Shown in pieces: positions 7,414 through 15,562 of a stretch of 64,000 nt of DNA; positions within the stretch are counted from its first letter, which is position 1; the number at the start of each line of letters is the position of its first letter. The notes below the pieces were generated by a model. It worked only from the letters and a program-made list of their open reading frames with translations. It ran no database searches and had not been told where the DNA came from. The translations under genes were made by a program, and so were the position numbers. Source of the DNA: Salinibacter pepae (GTDB lineage Bacteria > Bacteroidota > Rhodothermia > Rhodothermales > Salinibacteraceae); the NCBI RefSeq assembly GCF_947077775.1, contig NZ_CAMTTE010000001.1, positions 2,818,501 to 2,882,500 of the forward strand, in the 5' to 3' direction.

Positions 7414-9837
7414 ATGTCTCTTTTTTCGTCTATCTGGTATCGTGTTCAACTCATTAGTACTGTTCTAATTGCTGCTGGGCTGGCCGGTGGCTTCCCAACA
7501 CAGGCCCACGCCCAACAACAATCGACGGGAGCCGTCGAAGGCCTCGTACAGACGGCCGACGGCACGCCTGCTCGCGGTGTGAACGTGTCACTTCAGGGAA
7601 CGTCTCTCGGCACCACAACGACCGAGGACGGAGGCTATGTCATTAAAAATGTGCCGGCGGATTCTTACACGCTCGTCGTGTCCTACGTGGGACTCGAAAC
7701 GAAACGGCGTGACATCACGGTGGAGGGGAATGCGCGGACGACGGTACCCACAATCACGCTGGAGGAATCAACGAAGACGTTGGCGGAGGTCGTGGTGGAG
7801 GGGGGCGAGCGTACCTCGTACACCCCGTCCTCAAGCCCGTACGTGGCCAAGATGCCACTGGAAGACCTCGACAACCCGCAGGTATACAACGCCATTCCGT
7901 CGACCCTCCTCGACGATCAAGTGGCGACGAGCTTCGAGGACGTGATGACGAACGCCCCCGGTATTTTCAAGCTCTGGGAGGCCACCGGACGCGGGAGCGA
8001 CGGTGCGGGGAGTTATTCGATTCGCGGGTTTTCCGTTCAGCCGACGATGAAAAATGGGCTTCCTGCTCTCACGAATGGGTCTCCGGACCCCTCCAACATT
8101 GAACGGGTCGAGATTATCAAGGGCCCATCCAGTACGCTGTACGGCAGTAGCCTCATTTCCTACGGAGGACTTATCAACGTAGCGACCAAGAAGCCTCAGC
8201 ACTCCTCCCTGAATGGGGAGGTCTCGTACAAAACGAAAAGCTTTGGTCTCAACTCGATGAACATGAATCGAGTGACGGCGGATGTCAATGCGCCGGTCAG
8301 TGACGATCTCGCCCTTCGGATCAACGGGAGCTTTCACGATGAGGACAGCTTCCAGGATGCCGGTTTTCGGCGGTCCTTTTTCCTAGCGCCCTCGCTGTCG
8401 TACAAGCCGACCAGGGACCTGTCCGTGCTCGTCAGTAGCGAGCTCTACACCTCGGAGCAGACAAACCCGACCATGCTATTCATGAATCGGGCGGTGCCGC
8501 TTGAGGCCACGACGGTCGAGGAGCTCGGGTACGACCCGCAGCACTCCTTCACCGACGACGACGTCACGATACGCACCCCGACGTTTGGGGTTCAGGCCCA
8601 GATGCAATACCAACTTAGCGAGCAGTGGGAGACCCAGACGGCGGCTTCGTTCAGCTCGGCCTCCTCGGAGGGCTATTATTCATACCTATGGGATGGCCGA
8701 CGCTCCGAAGATACGTTTACTCGGTTCGTCAACGATCAGGATCAAACCACGACCGGAATTGACGTTCAGCAGAACCTGCTCGGGGACTTTTCCCTGTTCG
8801 GTGCTGAAAACAAGATGGTTGCGGGGCTCGAATATTTCCGAGATCGAGTGTCCAACGAAAACAGCGAATTTAAACCCGTTGGGCAGGTAGCAGTCCCCAC
8901 GTCCAGCCCGGCGGGCTTCTCAAAGTCAGACGTTGACGCCGCGCTCGAGGATGCTAGTCGGAACGACAAGACGACCAAGCAGGCCCGGTACAGTGCCTAC
9001 GCGTCGGACGTCGTCAATCTCATCCCCGAGTTGTCCGTGATGGCAAGCCTCCGGCTCGATCACTTCGACCAAGAGGGTGACACGTCCACGGAAGAAGACG
9101 ACTACACCCAGACCACCTTGTCGCCCAAGTTCGGCGTCGTCGTGCAGCCGCTTCCCAACCGGCTCTCGGTCTTCGGGAATTACATGAATGGCTTTCAGAA
9201 CGTCGAGCCCCAAACGCAGAACGGACAGACGCAGACCTTTGAACCGGAGCGGGCGAACCAATGGGAGACGGGCGTGAAAGCGAATCTCTTTGAGGGCCGG
9301 CTCGAAACGACAGCCAGTTACTACGACATCACCGTGTCGAACAAGGTGCGACCGGATCCGGACAACCCCGACGCGAGCATCCAGGACGGCAGGGTGCGCA
9401 GTCGCGGCGTGGAGCTCAGTGCGACGGCCGCTCCCGTCGAGGGCCTGCAGCTGATTGCGGGATACAGCTACAATCACAGCGAGAACGAGCAGACCGAGCA
9501 GAACGTGGAGGGGCGTCGGCCGGAAGAGGCTGGTCCCGAGCATCTCGTGAACGGCTGGGCACACTACCGCTTGTCTAACGGGCCACTTGACGGGCTCGGA
9601 CTCGGGATTGGGGGCAACTACGCCAGTGAAAATGTCGTCCTGAATAAGGAGAGTACGGGTCAGTTTACCCTGTCGTCCTACGTTGTGCTTGATGCATCGA
9701 TCTCGTACGAGACCAATCGGTACCGGGTGGATCTGAAGCTCGATAACCTGACCGACAAGACCTACTATAGGGGCTGGACGACAATCAACCCACAGGCGCC
9801 GCGCAGCGTGACGGCGAACGTAACCTACAAGTTTTAG
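7414..9837 (+). CDS. TonB-dependent siderophore receptor
   Basis: 807-residue outer-membrane receptor. Signal peptide of about 33 residues ending THAHA-like (QAHAQQ). Residues 38-115 form a carboxypeptidase-regulatory-like beta-sandwich (GAVEGLVQTADGTPARGVNV). Then comes a plug with YSIRGFSVQPTMKNG and VEIIKGPSSTLYG, and a 22-strand barrel ending YYRGWTTINPQAPRSVTANVTYKF-like with terminal Phe. The plug sequence and RGW repeat near the end are typical of FhuA/FoxA-type ferric-siderophore receptors. The start at 7414 is preferred over an upstream TTG at 7321 because it directly precedes the signal peptide. The operon continues with two small membrane proteins and a PepSY-TM reductase. Regulation is probably through the palindrome at 7324. 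Confidence 0.93.
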   Translation: MSLFSSIWYRVQLISTVLIAAGLAGGFPTQAHAQQQSTGAVEGLVQTADGTPARGVNVSLQGTSLGTTTTEDGGYVIKNVPADSYTLVVSYVGLETKRRDITVEGNARTTVPTITLEESTKTLAEVVVEGGERTSYTPSSSPYVAKMPLEDLDNPQVYNAIPSTLLDDQVATSFEDVMTNAPGIFKLWEATGRGSDGAGSYSIRGFSVQPTMKNGLPALTNGSPDPSNIERVEIIKGPSSTLYGSSLISYGGLINVATKKPQHSSLNGEVSYKTKSFGLNSMNMNRVTADVNAPVSDDLALRINGSFHDEDSFQDAGFRRSFFLAPSLSYKPTRDLSVLVSSELYTSEQTNPTMLFMNRAVPLEATTVEELGYDPQHSFTDDDVTIRTPTFGVQAQMQYQLSEQWETQTAASFSSASSEGYYSYLWDGRRSEDTFTRFVNDQDQTTTGIDVQQNLLGDFSLFGAENKMVAGLEYFRDRVSNENSEFKPVGQVAVPTSSPAGFSKSDVDAALEDASRNDKTTKQARYSAYASDVVNLIPELSVMASLRLDHFDQEGDTSTEEDDYTQTTLSPKFGVVVQPLPNRLSVFGNYMNGFQNVEPQTQNGQTQTFEPERANQWETGVKANLFEGRLETTASYYDITVSNKVRPDPDNPDASIQDGRVRSRGVELSATAAPVEGLQLIAGYSYNHSENEQTEQNVEGRRPEEAGPEHLVNGWAHYRLSNGPLDGLGLGIGGNYASENVVLNKESTGQFTLSSYVVLDASISYETNRYRVDLKLDNLTDKTYYRGWTTINPQAPRSVTANVTYKF

Positions 9838-9972
9838 GACGGATGCGACGTAGTAGCCCCCGAGGGTAGGAACCCCGAACGACTTTGTACCTGGCGTGCC
9901 CCGTTTCCGAGCCATCATCGACGATGGCTTGGGGCACGATGGCAGGGCGTCGTCTCGTATGGACGTTCACTC

Positions 9973-10338
9973 GTGGCGGCGTATTTTGCTGTCGATGCTC
10001 GTTGGTCTTTGAAGCAGTTGCCCCGCTTTATGCTCGTTGCGACACTCGGACTGACGTACCTGGGCGTATTGCTCTTTTACGCCGCCTCCCCGACCACCGG
10101 TGCCGCCCCCATTCTGGAGAGCACGAGGTGGAGCCGTTTCGGGGGGCTGCTCGTTCTGGGGGGAGGGCTCGGGTGCTCCACAGGAATTACGTCCGTAGAA
10201 ACGGGCATTCTCATTTGGCTGTCAACGGGGATGGCGGCCGGGTCCCTACTTGCGATTGCCGGGCCGCTCGTGGATCGCGTTGTCCCGACCACCGGTCTTT
10301 TGGCATTCGGGAGCGCCCTCCTTGGGTTCTTCCTGTGA
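9973..10338 (+). CDS. Small membrane protein of TonB-PepSY operons (DUF3325-like)
   Basis: 121 residues with four hydrophobic stretches, starting at GTG 9973; no ATG is available in the frame. The N-terminus (AYFAVDARWSLKQLPRF) followed by a helix (LVATLGLTYLGVLLFY) resembles the DUF3325 family of small inner-membrane proteins encoded between ferric-siderophore receptors and PepSY reductases. It overlaps the next gene by one base (TGATG), a sign of translational coupling. Function unknown; presumably an accessory of periplasmic or cytoplasmic iron release. The family call rests on position and topology more than on a diagnostic motif. Confidence 0.6.
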   Translation: MAAYFAVDARWSLKQLPRFMLVATLGLTYLGVLLFYAASPTTGAAPILESTRWSRFGGLLVLGGGLGCSTGITSVETGILIWLSTGMAAGSLLAIAGPLVDRVVPTTGLLAFGSALLGFFL

Positions 10339-10655
10339 TGCGATCGTCGTTTCGAACCCAGAACACCTCATCCATGAAATACGATTGGTCGACCGGCGAG
10401 GCGTGGGGAAAAGCAGGAGCGGGGCTTCTGCTTGGGACTGCGCTGTACCTGGCCTTCTGTTCGTTTTGTGCTACCGGCCTCCCCGTTGTGCAGGACGTGG
10501 CCCTCGCCCTCGGGGTGCTGGGGGGCTTTCCGGTGTGGGTGGGGGGCATCTACTACGCTGTGCTTTCAAAAACGGTCGTGCGGGCCTGGCTCGTGCTGGG
10601 GACCATGACGGGTCTTCTGGCCGGTGCCGTCCTCTATGTTCGGTTCATTGCATAA
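10338..10655 (+). CDS. Small membrane protein of TonB-PepSY operons (DUF3649-like)
   Basis: 105 residues from the ATG that overlaps the preceding stop codon; an internal ATG at 10374 (MKYDWSTGEAW) would give 93 residues and may be the real start. Three hydrophobic helices with Cys in the first (YLAFCSFCATGLPV) and a final helix after VVRAWLVLG, the pattern of DUF3649 proteins found in iron-uptake operons. Its last 20 bases overlap the start I chose for the PepSY gene. Likely an inner-membrane accessory for the reductase; no catalytic motif is visible. Confidence 0.6.
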   Translation: MRSSFRTQNTSSMKYDWSTGEAWGKAGAGLLLGTALYLAFCSFCATGLPVVQDVALALGVLGGFPVWVGGIYYAVLSKTVVRAWLVLGTMTGLLAGAVLYVRFIA

Positions 10656-12294
10656 TTGTCGTCTGGCTGTGTCGAAGCTTCCCGCTCGTGCCTACAAGCT
10701 CTCCTGGGATGCCCACTCCGTAACGGGCATCGTCATCGGACTGGCCCTCTTCGTAATTTTTGCGACCGGGGCGCTTGTTCTCTTTCGCGGCGAGATCCGG
10801 AAGTGGGAAGAACCGAAGCTGCGGGCACAGCCGGGAGAACGCATCTCGCTCGACGCTATGATCCAACCCGTTGTCGATTCCCTGAGCGAGGACGGGGCGT
10901 CCCCGGCGCGTCTGCGGATGAGTCTGCCGGAAGGAAGGGACGACAACCTGTTTGTGCAGGCCACCGGGGAGGGCATGAAGGCGACGCCGAACGTATGGGT
11001 CAATTCGACGACGGGAGAATGGGTGCGCACGCCCGAAGAGGGGGCCGTCACGCAGACGTTGTACTACCTCCACTTTTTCTACCAGCTCGGCCGGTGGGGG
11101 CTTCATCTGGCGGGCCTCCTCGGGGTGTTTGGGCTACTGGCCGTGGTTACGGGGACGGCGATGCACCTCGACCGTATCGTCAAGGATTTCTTTCAATTTC
11201 GGCCCGGCAAGTCCCTGCGGGTGGCGTGGGCCGATGCGCACAAGGTCCTGGGCACCATCGGCCTCCCTTTCCAGACCATGTACGTATTTACGGGCGCCTA
11301 CCTCGGGCTGTTGGGAATTGTGGCCCTGCCGTACGTCCTGTTGCTGTTCGACGGCAACTCGACGGACTATCTGCGCGAGGCCGGATACTATGCGCCTGCG
11401 GTACAGGTGGATTCCGTGGCGTCCGCCTCGGCGGAGCGGCCTCGACTCGAGCGGCTTGCCGCCCGGGCCGAGCGCGCATGGCCCGACTTCGACCCGAAGA
11501 AGATGATCGTCCACCACATGGGGCAGCCCAACAGCCGCGTTGAGGTCGTTGGGTACCAGCACGGGGCCGTCTTCGGGGGGACCGGCTCCGTCGTCTTTCA
11601 CGGGGCCACCGGTGAAGAGTTGTTACGGACGCCGCCGAACGAGGCCAACCTATTTAACGAAGCCGTGCAGAGCATAGAGACGTTGCACTTCGCGCGATTC
11701 GGAGGCATGGCACTCAAGATGCTTTTCTTTCTGCTGGCGATTGCCTCCTGTGCCGTCATCCTTACGGGCAATCTCACGTGGCTGGAGGTACGGGACACAG
11801 AAAATCGAATCGTGAACCGGATGCTGGCTCGTCTCACAGCGGGCACGGCTACGGGCTTTTTCCCCGCCGTCGCCGTGCTGTTTCTTGCGGATCGGGGGAT
11901 GCCCGAGGGCGTCCCTAATCCCAACTGGTGGAGCGCCCTGTTCTTCTTCGGGGGGTGGGCTGTGGCGGTCGTCTACGCCCTCTGTCGTCGCAATGTGGCC
12001 CGCACCCACCGGTCGCTGCTCACGATCGGAGGGGGAATGGCCATGCTTGTTCCCATTGCCAATGGCTTGACGACGGGGGCCTGGCCATGGGCGGCCTGGA
12101 CGGCTAGGCAGTGGGCCGTGCTGGGGGTCGACCTCGGGGCCGTCGGCTGTGGCCTCGGGGCCCTCGGCACGGCCGTCCTCTTGAACGTGGAGGCCTCCTC
12201 GGATAAAGACAGCGCTTCGCCGCCGTCGTCCGCCTCCAATTCGGCGTCAGATTTCGCGCCAGAGCCCACCCCCGTCTCGGTGGCACCGGACTAA
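10636..12294 (+). CDS. PepSY-associated transmembrane protein, probable ferric-siderophore reductase
   Basis: 552-residue inner-membrane protein. First helix after KLSWDAHSVTGIVIGLALFVIF, with a His that in PepSY_TM proteins helps bind haem. Periplasmic PepSY-like segments follow (residues about 50-140 and 240-310). The helix region YYLHFFYQLGRWGLHLAGLLG contains further His residues, then paired helices with TGAYLGLLG and SIETLHFARFGG. The C-terminal third adds four to five more helices and a short acidic tail. This matches the FoxB/PiuB-like family that reduces Fe(III)-siderophores or shuttles electrons in uptake operons. The start is ATG 10636 inside the previous gene; GTG 10669, just after the previous stop, is an equally plausible start. 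Confidence 0.82.
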   Translation: MFGSLHNCRLAVSKLPARAYKLSWDAHSVTGIVIGLALFVIFATGALVLFRGEIRKWEEPKLRAQPGERISLDAMIQPVVDSLSEDGASPARLRMSLPEGRDDNLFVQATGEGMKATPNVWVNSTTGEWVRTPEEGAVTQTLYYLHFFYQLGRWGLHLAGLLGVFGLLAVVTGTAMHLDRIVKDFFQFRPGKSLRVAWADAHKVLGTIGLPFQTMYVFTGAYLGLLGIVALPYVLLLFDGNSTDYLREAGYYAPAVQVDSVASASAERPRLERLAARAERAWPDFDPKKMIVHHMGQPNSRVEVVGYQHGAVFGGTGSVVFHGATGEELLRTPPNEANLFNEAVQSIETLHFARFGGMALKMLFFLLAIASCAVILTGNLTWLEVRDTENRIVNRMLARLTAGTATGFFPAVAVLFLADRGMPEGVPNPNWWSALFFFGGWAVAVVYALCRRNVARTHRSLLTIGGGMAMLVPIANGLTTGAWPWAAWTARQWAVLGVDLGAVGCGLGALGTAVLLNVEASSDKDSASPPSSASNSASDFAPEPTPVSVAPD

Positions 12295-12779
12295 CTGCAA
12301 ACAAGCCCGGAGGCACGGAATCGAGGAGCGACGGGAGAGACGTATTTCCTATTTGCGCCACGTCGACCGACGATCGGGTTCGACGAAGGACGCTCGGGCG
12401 TCGCCTGTCCGTAAGCATCTGATCTACGGACCTTGGGGCTTATGGCCTCTCCGCCGTTGCCCCGTTTCGGGCAGGGACACGCGCCGCGAGGGGGCGAAGT
12501 ACAGTTGGAATTGACGAGACCACGCTCGTTAGGCGACACTCTTGATGCTAACGTGTAAGCAAAGCCAGTCTCCTGGAGGGGGGCGCCTGGCCGACTGTGT
12601 GTTCTGTGGGCTTGAGTGAGGTCGGTGTGGGCCTGTCATGGCGTCGAGGGCCACTTTACGGACAGCCGGTGTCAGAGTGGCTGGACCCGTGTCCTCGCTG
12701 CGTCAAATGAACTGGGGATGAGGAGACGATGACTCGGACGCCTCCTTGCGGCTGAGAGCGTGAATCGTGTGGGCAACCA
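12295..12779. other. Gene-free stretch between iron operon and decayed cassette region
   Basis: No reading frame in this 485-bp stretch has convincing composition, and I see no tRNA-like or transposase-like sequence. It separates the native GC-rich iron operon from the degraded left edge of the integron array and may contain the terminator of the operon. Confidence 0.4.
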
Positions 12780-13154
12780 TCACACTGAGCCCCAATCCGG
12801 ACCGTCGGCCGCCCCCTGCATGACGACCGGGACGGACAGGCTCCACGTTGCGCCCTGCAGGGCCCACTGTACCGCCCCCCGCAGGCCGGGACCCAGCGCC
12901 ATTGCGAGCAGCAGCCCGCCGTGGAGGCAGCCCGAAATCCAGTCGTGTGCCAAGGTCTTCTCGCGCACCGGGGCCTCCGTGGAGCGCCGGTGCCACATCC
13001 AGGCGCCGAACGCAGCGCCCGCGATCGTCCAGGTCGTCAGGAAAATGGCGACCTCGGTCCCCGAGCCAAACCGCGGGAGGTGCAGCCCAGGGGGCGAGAG
13101 CTCAATCGACCTCGCGATCAGGCCCGTCCACTTCGCTCCGCACGAACGCCCGCT
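12780..13154 (-). pseudogene. Fragment of a membrane protein gene lacking a start
   Basis: A minus-strand frame of 124 sense codons with two clear membrane helices (EVAIFLTTWTIAGAAFGAW and LHGGLLLAMALGPGLRGAV) and a polar loop MWHRRSTEAPVREKTLAHDW. The frame is open to a stop at 13155 but contains no ATG, GTG or TTG before the internal Met at 12998, which lies after the first helix. The N-terminal part seems to have been lost where this sequence abuts the HepT remnant (around 13135-13154). I cannot name the family. It is either a truncated resident gene or a remnant of an old cassette. Confidence 0.45.
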
Positions 13155-13257
13155 TCAACGTCCCGTCGCTGGAGAACCCGTCCCAGTTGGCCTCTCGGCT
13201 CGCCTCCGCCAGGTAGCGTGCCTCATCTTGGATGTGACGAAGAGACTCAGTCTCCGA
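13135..13257 (-). pseudogene. HepT-like (DUF86) toxin remnant
   Basis: About 40 codons reading ETESLRHIQDEARYLAEA, then WDGFSSDGTLKRAFVRS. This matches the N-terminal third of HepT/DUF86 proteins, whose conserved start is a helical LRHIxxE segment and whose middle reads RAFVRSLEIIGEA. The similarity stops after FVRS, where unrelated membrane-protein sequence begins. No start codon is visible. It follows the MNT gene immediately, with the overlap usual for HepT-MNT pairs. In intact systems HepT is the RNase-type toxin, inactivated by MNT-mediated AMPylation. Here the catalytic RxxxxH region is missing. Confidence 0.6.
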
Positions 13258-13562
13258 TCCCGACGTACTCGACGCTCTGCAAGACGTGGGGACCGATGTG
13301 AGGGCCGGGCGCCTCGGGGGGCACCAACGCCACTGGACGCCCAAATTCTTCTTCTAAAAGAAAGGAGACAGCCATGAAGTTGTCGAACGACTTTTCTCCC
13401 GGCACAAACTCGACCAGAAGATCCACGTCACTTTCAGCGTCGGGACCCCCACGCTGGAAGGATCCAAACAGGCGCAATCTGTGCCACCCCGAGCCGACGC
13501 AAATTGTCTCGGTGGTGCTGCAGTCGCTCAATCAAGTCTTTTCGGGTCTGAACTGTAGCTAT
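13247..13562 (-). pseudogene. MNT-type nucleotidyltransferase antitoxin, start lost and frameshifted
   Basis: The C-terminal frame (13247-13500) reads RLRLFGSFQRGGPDAESDVD, then LLVEFVPGEKSFDNFMA, the minimal nucleotidyltransferase signature GS...DxD. The matching N-terminal sequence is in another frame: ATVQTRKDLIERLQHHRD and NLRRLGVA. This implies a single-base shift near 13470 within the segment that should read VARLRLFG. The codon where the start is expected (13560-13562) is ATA rather than ATG. Two independent lesions make expression of the full protein unlikely. Its partner HepT is also truncated. This is the distal, decaying end of the integron array. Confidence 0.7.
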
Positions 13563-13604
13563 ATCAGTCTAGAAACCGCCAGCAATCGCGGATGTTGCTG
13601 CGCA

Positions 13605-13794
13605 GCATAACGACATAGATCAGCTGAAGTGGGCGCGAAAAGGCCCGGCGGAATTCAAGACGGTAAATCGGCCTCGGCCCGCGGGGTCTACATTCGCCAG
13701 CGTCGCCACTCCCGAGTAGCGGAGGCGCAACCGATCGGCTGACTTCGATCCATAACGGCACCGGCCCATTTTCAGCTGTACCCCAGGGTTATAG
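13605..13794 (-). repeat. attC recombination site 1 (PIN cassette)
   Basis: Imperfect palindrome bounded by GCATAAC (13605-13611) and GTTATAG (13788-13794). Inner arms pair CAGCTGAA-G-TGGGC on the left with GCCCATTTTCAGCTG on the right, with a few unpaired bases as in classical attC sites. It lies directly 3' of the PIN-domain gene, as expected for the attC of that cassette. The right arm is nearly repeated at 17744-17776. Confidence 0.75.
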
Positions 13795-13796
13795 GG

Positions 13797-14222
13797 CTAT
13801 CCGTTCTGCCTACTCCATTCAAGGAACTCCACCGGTTCCATGATTGGAATTCCCCGAAACGGATCGAGCTCTAACAAATCCGAGTCTCCACTCACGATAC
13901 CGCCTGCGGCCTCGCTCACTGCAAGCTCCAGAAACTTATCGTCATCCGGATCACGACAAGCCTAAATCTCCTCCGTCGGATTCGCAAATCGACTCTGTTC
14001 AACCAGCGCTTCTGTGAATGCGCCGCGTTCTTCTGGGGGAAGGTACTCGTCAAACTTTTCGCGGGCAATCACCCCATCGATTTCCTCAAACGTCGCTCTT
14101 GAAAGTAAAACGACGCCAGTGTCCAACGCATGTTGGAACGCCTCTCCCGGTGTAGAGCCTCGGAATAGAGCAGCGCTGACGAGGGCATTCGTGTCGAAGG
14201 CGTAGCGGCGATCACTCTTCAT
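13797..14222 (-). pseudogene. PIN-domain toxin interrupted by an in-frame amber codon
   Basis: Starts MKSDRRYAFDTNALVSAAL (first catalytic Asp at residue 10), continues ATFEEIDGV (Glu 46/47) and stops at a TAG at 13962-13964 (codon 87). The same frame then continues for 54 codons with the missing half of the domain: CRDPDDDKFLELAVSE and GGIVSGDSDLLEL, which hold the last two acidic active-site residues, then ends at 13797. So a 141-residue PIN protein (putative RNase toxin) has been cut by one nonsense codon. The 86-residue product would lack half its active site. It overlaps its antitoxin gene by 11 bp. Suppression of the amber codon is possible but unproven. Confidence 0.8.
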
Positions 14223-14448
14223 TCAGAATCTCGTCCAATTTCTCTTGCGTCAGTCCGCGTTCTTGCGCCCGCTGGCTGATCTCGTCCATAATCTCTTCGA
14301 GAGACCGCCCGCGCTTTCGATGCTGGACAGCTTCCCGCAACCTGCTGCTAAGAAGCGCTTCAAGCTTGCGTTTTTCCTCGGCCGACGCCGACTCGTACGC
14401 CGCTGCAACATCGGCGCTGACCTGAAGATTGATCGTTTTTGTTTCCAT
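14212..14448 (-). CDS. Antitoxin partner of the PIN toxin
   Basis: 78-residue protein, METKTINLQVSADVAAAYE then a helical, Lys/Glu-rich body (EEKRKLEALLSSRLREAV, LEEIMDEISQRAQERGL). The short beta strand followed by helices and the overlap with the PIN toxin gene are typical of small antitoxins of PIN-type pairs. The N-terminal strand would be the DNA-binding, dimerising part, and the C-terminal acidic tail (LDEILNEE) would cover the toxin. With the toxin truncated, the antitoxin may be retained only as a passenger or as an anti-addiction gene. First gene of its cassette, 74 bp from the left end of the next attC. Confidence 0.7.
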   Translation of the reverse strand: METKTINLQVSADVAAAYESASAEEKRKLEALLSSRLREAVQHRKRGRSLEEIMDEISQRAQERGLTQEKLDEILNEE

Positions 14449-14521
14449 GGCTGAAGTGTCCTCTCATGTAACAGGAGACACAGAATGCTGCCTCAGCAAC
14501 GTCAGTGCTGTTTCTGAAGCA

Positions 14522-14713
14522 CCATAACGTGGACGCTCACCTGACCCGGGCACGGGAAAAGGTTTGCTCCAATCTACGCCGATAGAACAACTACGTCCGA
14601 CGAGTTTTCTATCTGCTCGCGTCGTCACCGCCGTTCAGCACAAACGAACTGCACTACCGACAGCGCACGGAAACGGCAAGAGCCTGGGTTCAGGTGAAGC
14701 GGGCGTGTTATGC
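14522..14713 (-). repeat. attC recombination site 2 (PemK-type cassette)
   Basis: Bounded by CCATAAC (14522-14528) and GTTATGC (14707-14713). The left arm continues GTGGACGCTCACCTGACCC; the right arm reads GGGTTCAGGTGAAGCGGGC. They pair over CACCTG and ACCC with extrahelical bases, the hallmark of integron attC sites. It lies at the 3' side of the PemK-like toxin gene. About 192 bp, at the long end for attC. Confidence 0.78.
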
Positions 14714-14730
14714 GGCCCCGACTGCCCCGT

Positions 14731-15087
14731 TCAGTTCGTTTGGCTTCCTCCAATCCACTCTGCGATCCGCCGCCGAACCCGCTGTATACGATCCGAACTG
14801 ATCTTCCCAATCCTTCCCTCAAGGATATTTCCCTCCACAACCGCAAGTCGGCTGATTCGAACCACACTCGCCTTTTTGAGCCCCGATTGCTGAAAGTCGC
14901 TGTCTCCTTCCTCAATCAACTCGTCGAATCCCTCGATTTGCTGGTGGAGCTGCGAGGAAATCATGCAGATCAGCCAGTCGTCGTACGGGCCTGGAACCTC
15001 GCTTATCAACAAAGCCGGACGAAGCTTTCCCTCCGCCAAATCCGTACGGGGAAATCGAAACAGAACGATCTGACCAGGATCTTTCAC
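14731..15087 (-). CDS. PemK/MazF-like mRNA interferase toxin
   Basis: 118 residues. QIVLFRFPRTDLAEGKLRPA gives the first strands of the PemK/MazF fold, with the conserved K-x-RPALLIS Arg-Pro. Next come DDWLICMISSQL, then KKASVVRISRLAVVE, which carries the hydrophobic strand before the catalytic Thr/Ser region of the family. The C-terminal helix is RIQRVRRRIAEWIGG. Likely a ribosome-independent endoribonuclease. Its start overlaps the stop of the upstream antitoxin (ATGA), so the pair is translationally coupled. Carried on an integron cassette, such a module would stabilise the array against loss. Confidence 0.82.
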   Translation of the reverse strand: MKDPGQIVLFRFPRTDLAEGKLRPALLISEVPGPYDDWLICMISSQLHQQIEGFDELIEEGDSDFQQSGLKKASVVRISRLAVVEGNILEGRIGKISSDRIQRVRRRIAEWIGGSQTN

Positions 15088-15317
15088 GACGACGTAAACC
15101 GCTCTTCGAGATCTCCTTCTGTGTACTCAGGCTCTGTCTCTTCCTCGATTCCCCGCATTGCAGAAGCTAACGAGAACTGCGTCCATTCCTGCTCCTCTTC
15201 GCGAGCCTGCACCCGCTCTGTTTTCGTGAGCAGATATTCTACGAAGTCAAGGACCTCAGCCTGCGTTTGCTCCGGAAGGCGTTGAACCTGCTTGTTGATC
15301 TTCTCGGCAACTTTCAT
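15084..15317 (-). CDS. DUF2281-type antitoxin of the PemK-like pair
   Basis: 77-residue protein, MKVAEKINKQVQRLPEQTQA then EVLDFVEYLLTK, the helical DUF2281 pattern (Lxx-LPE-xx-Q-x-EVLDFVEYL) seen in antitoxins next to PemK/MazF-like toxins. The Glu-rich C-terminus (EEETEPEYTEGDLEERF) probably wraps the toxin. I chose ATG 15317 because an upstream start would add 20 residues that extend towards the attC site and are not conserved in such proteins. Toxin gene overlaps by 4 bp. Confidence 0.75.
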   Translation of the reverse strand: MKVAEKINKQVQRLPEQTQAEVLDFVEYLLTKTERVQAREEEQEWTQFSLASAMRGIEEETEPEYTEGDLEERFTSS

Positions 15318-15404
15318 GGTCCGAACGGAGGATACGGAAGGATCTGAATTCAACAGTGCATACGACAACGCGAACAATTCGGTTCAAGTCACTTCCTGCA
15401 GGCC

Positions 15405-15529
15405 GCATAACGTGAACGCTCACCTGCGAAAAGTCGCGGCATTTCCACCGCTAATGGCAAAGGAAGTAACGACGTTCAGGGAAGGTAAATTGGCCTTCTC
15501 TTTTCGTCAGGTGCAGCGATGTGTTATAC
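15405..15529 (-). repeat. attC recombination site 3 (TPR-protein cassette)
   Basis: Bounded by GCATAAC (15405-15411) and GTTATAC (15523-15529). Left arm GTGAACGCTCACCTGCGAAA pairs with right arm TTTCGTCAGGTGCAGCGATG over CACCTG-CG-AAAAG with single unpaired bases. It lies 33 bp from the 3' end of the TPR gene. Its left arm closely resembles that of site 2. This is the clearest attC in the array. Confidence 0.82.
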
Positions 15530-15562
15530 CCCCATACTGTACATACCGAAAATGGAGAGACT

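Noticed and set aside
12760-13377. Plus-strand 205-codon frame over the decayed cassette region
   Set aside because: The minus-strand frames here match HepT, MNT and membrane helices; the plus frame matches nothing.
13564-13761. 65-codon minus-strand frame
   Set aside because: It overlaps attC site 1 and reads as non-coding sequence.
14850-14880. tRNA-like TTCGAA segment
   Set aside because: It lies inside the PemK-like toxin gene and no acceptor stem or cloverleaf can be built. No tRNA or rRNA gene was found in the window.
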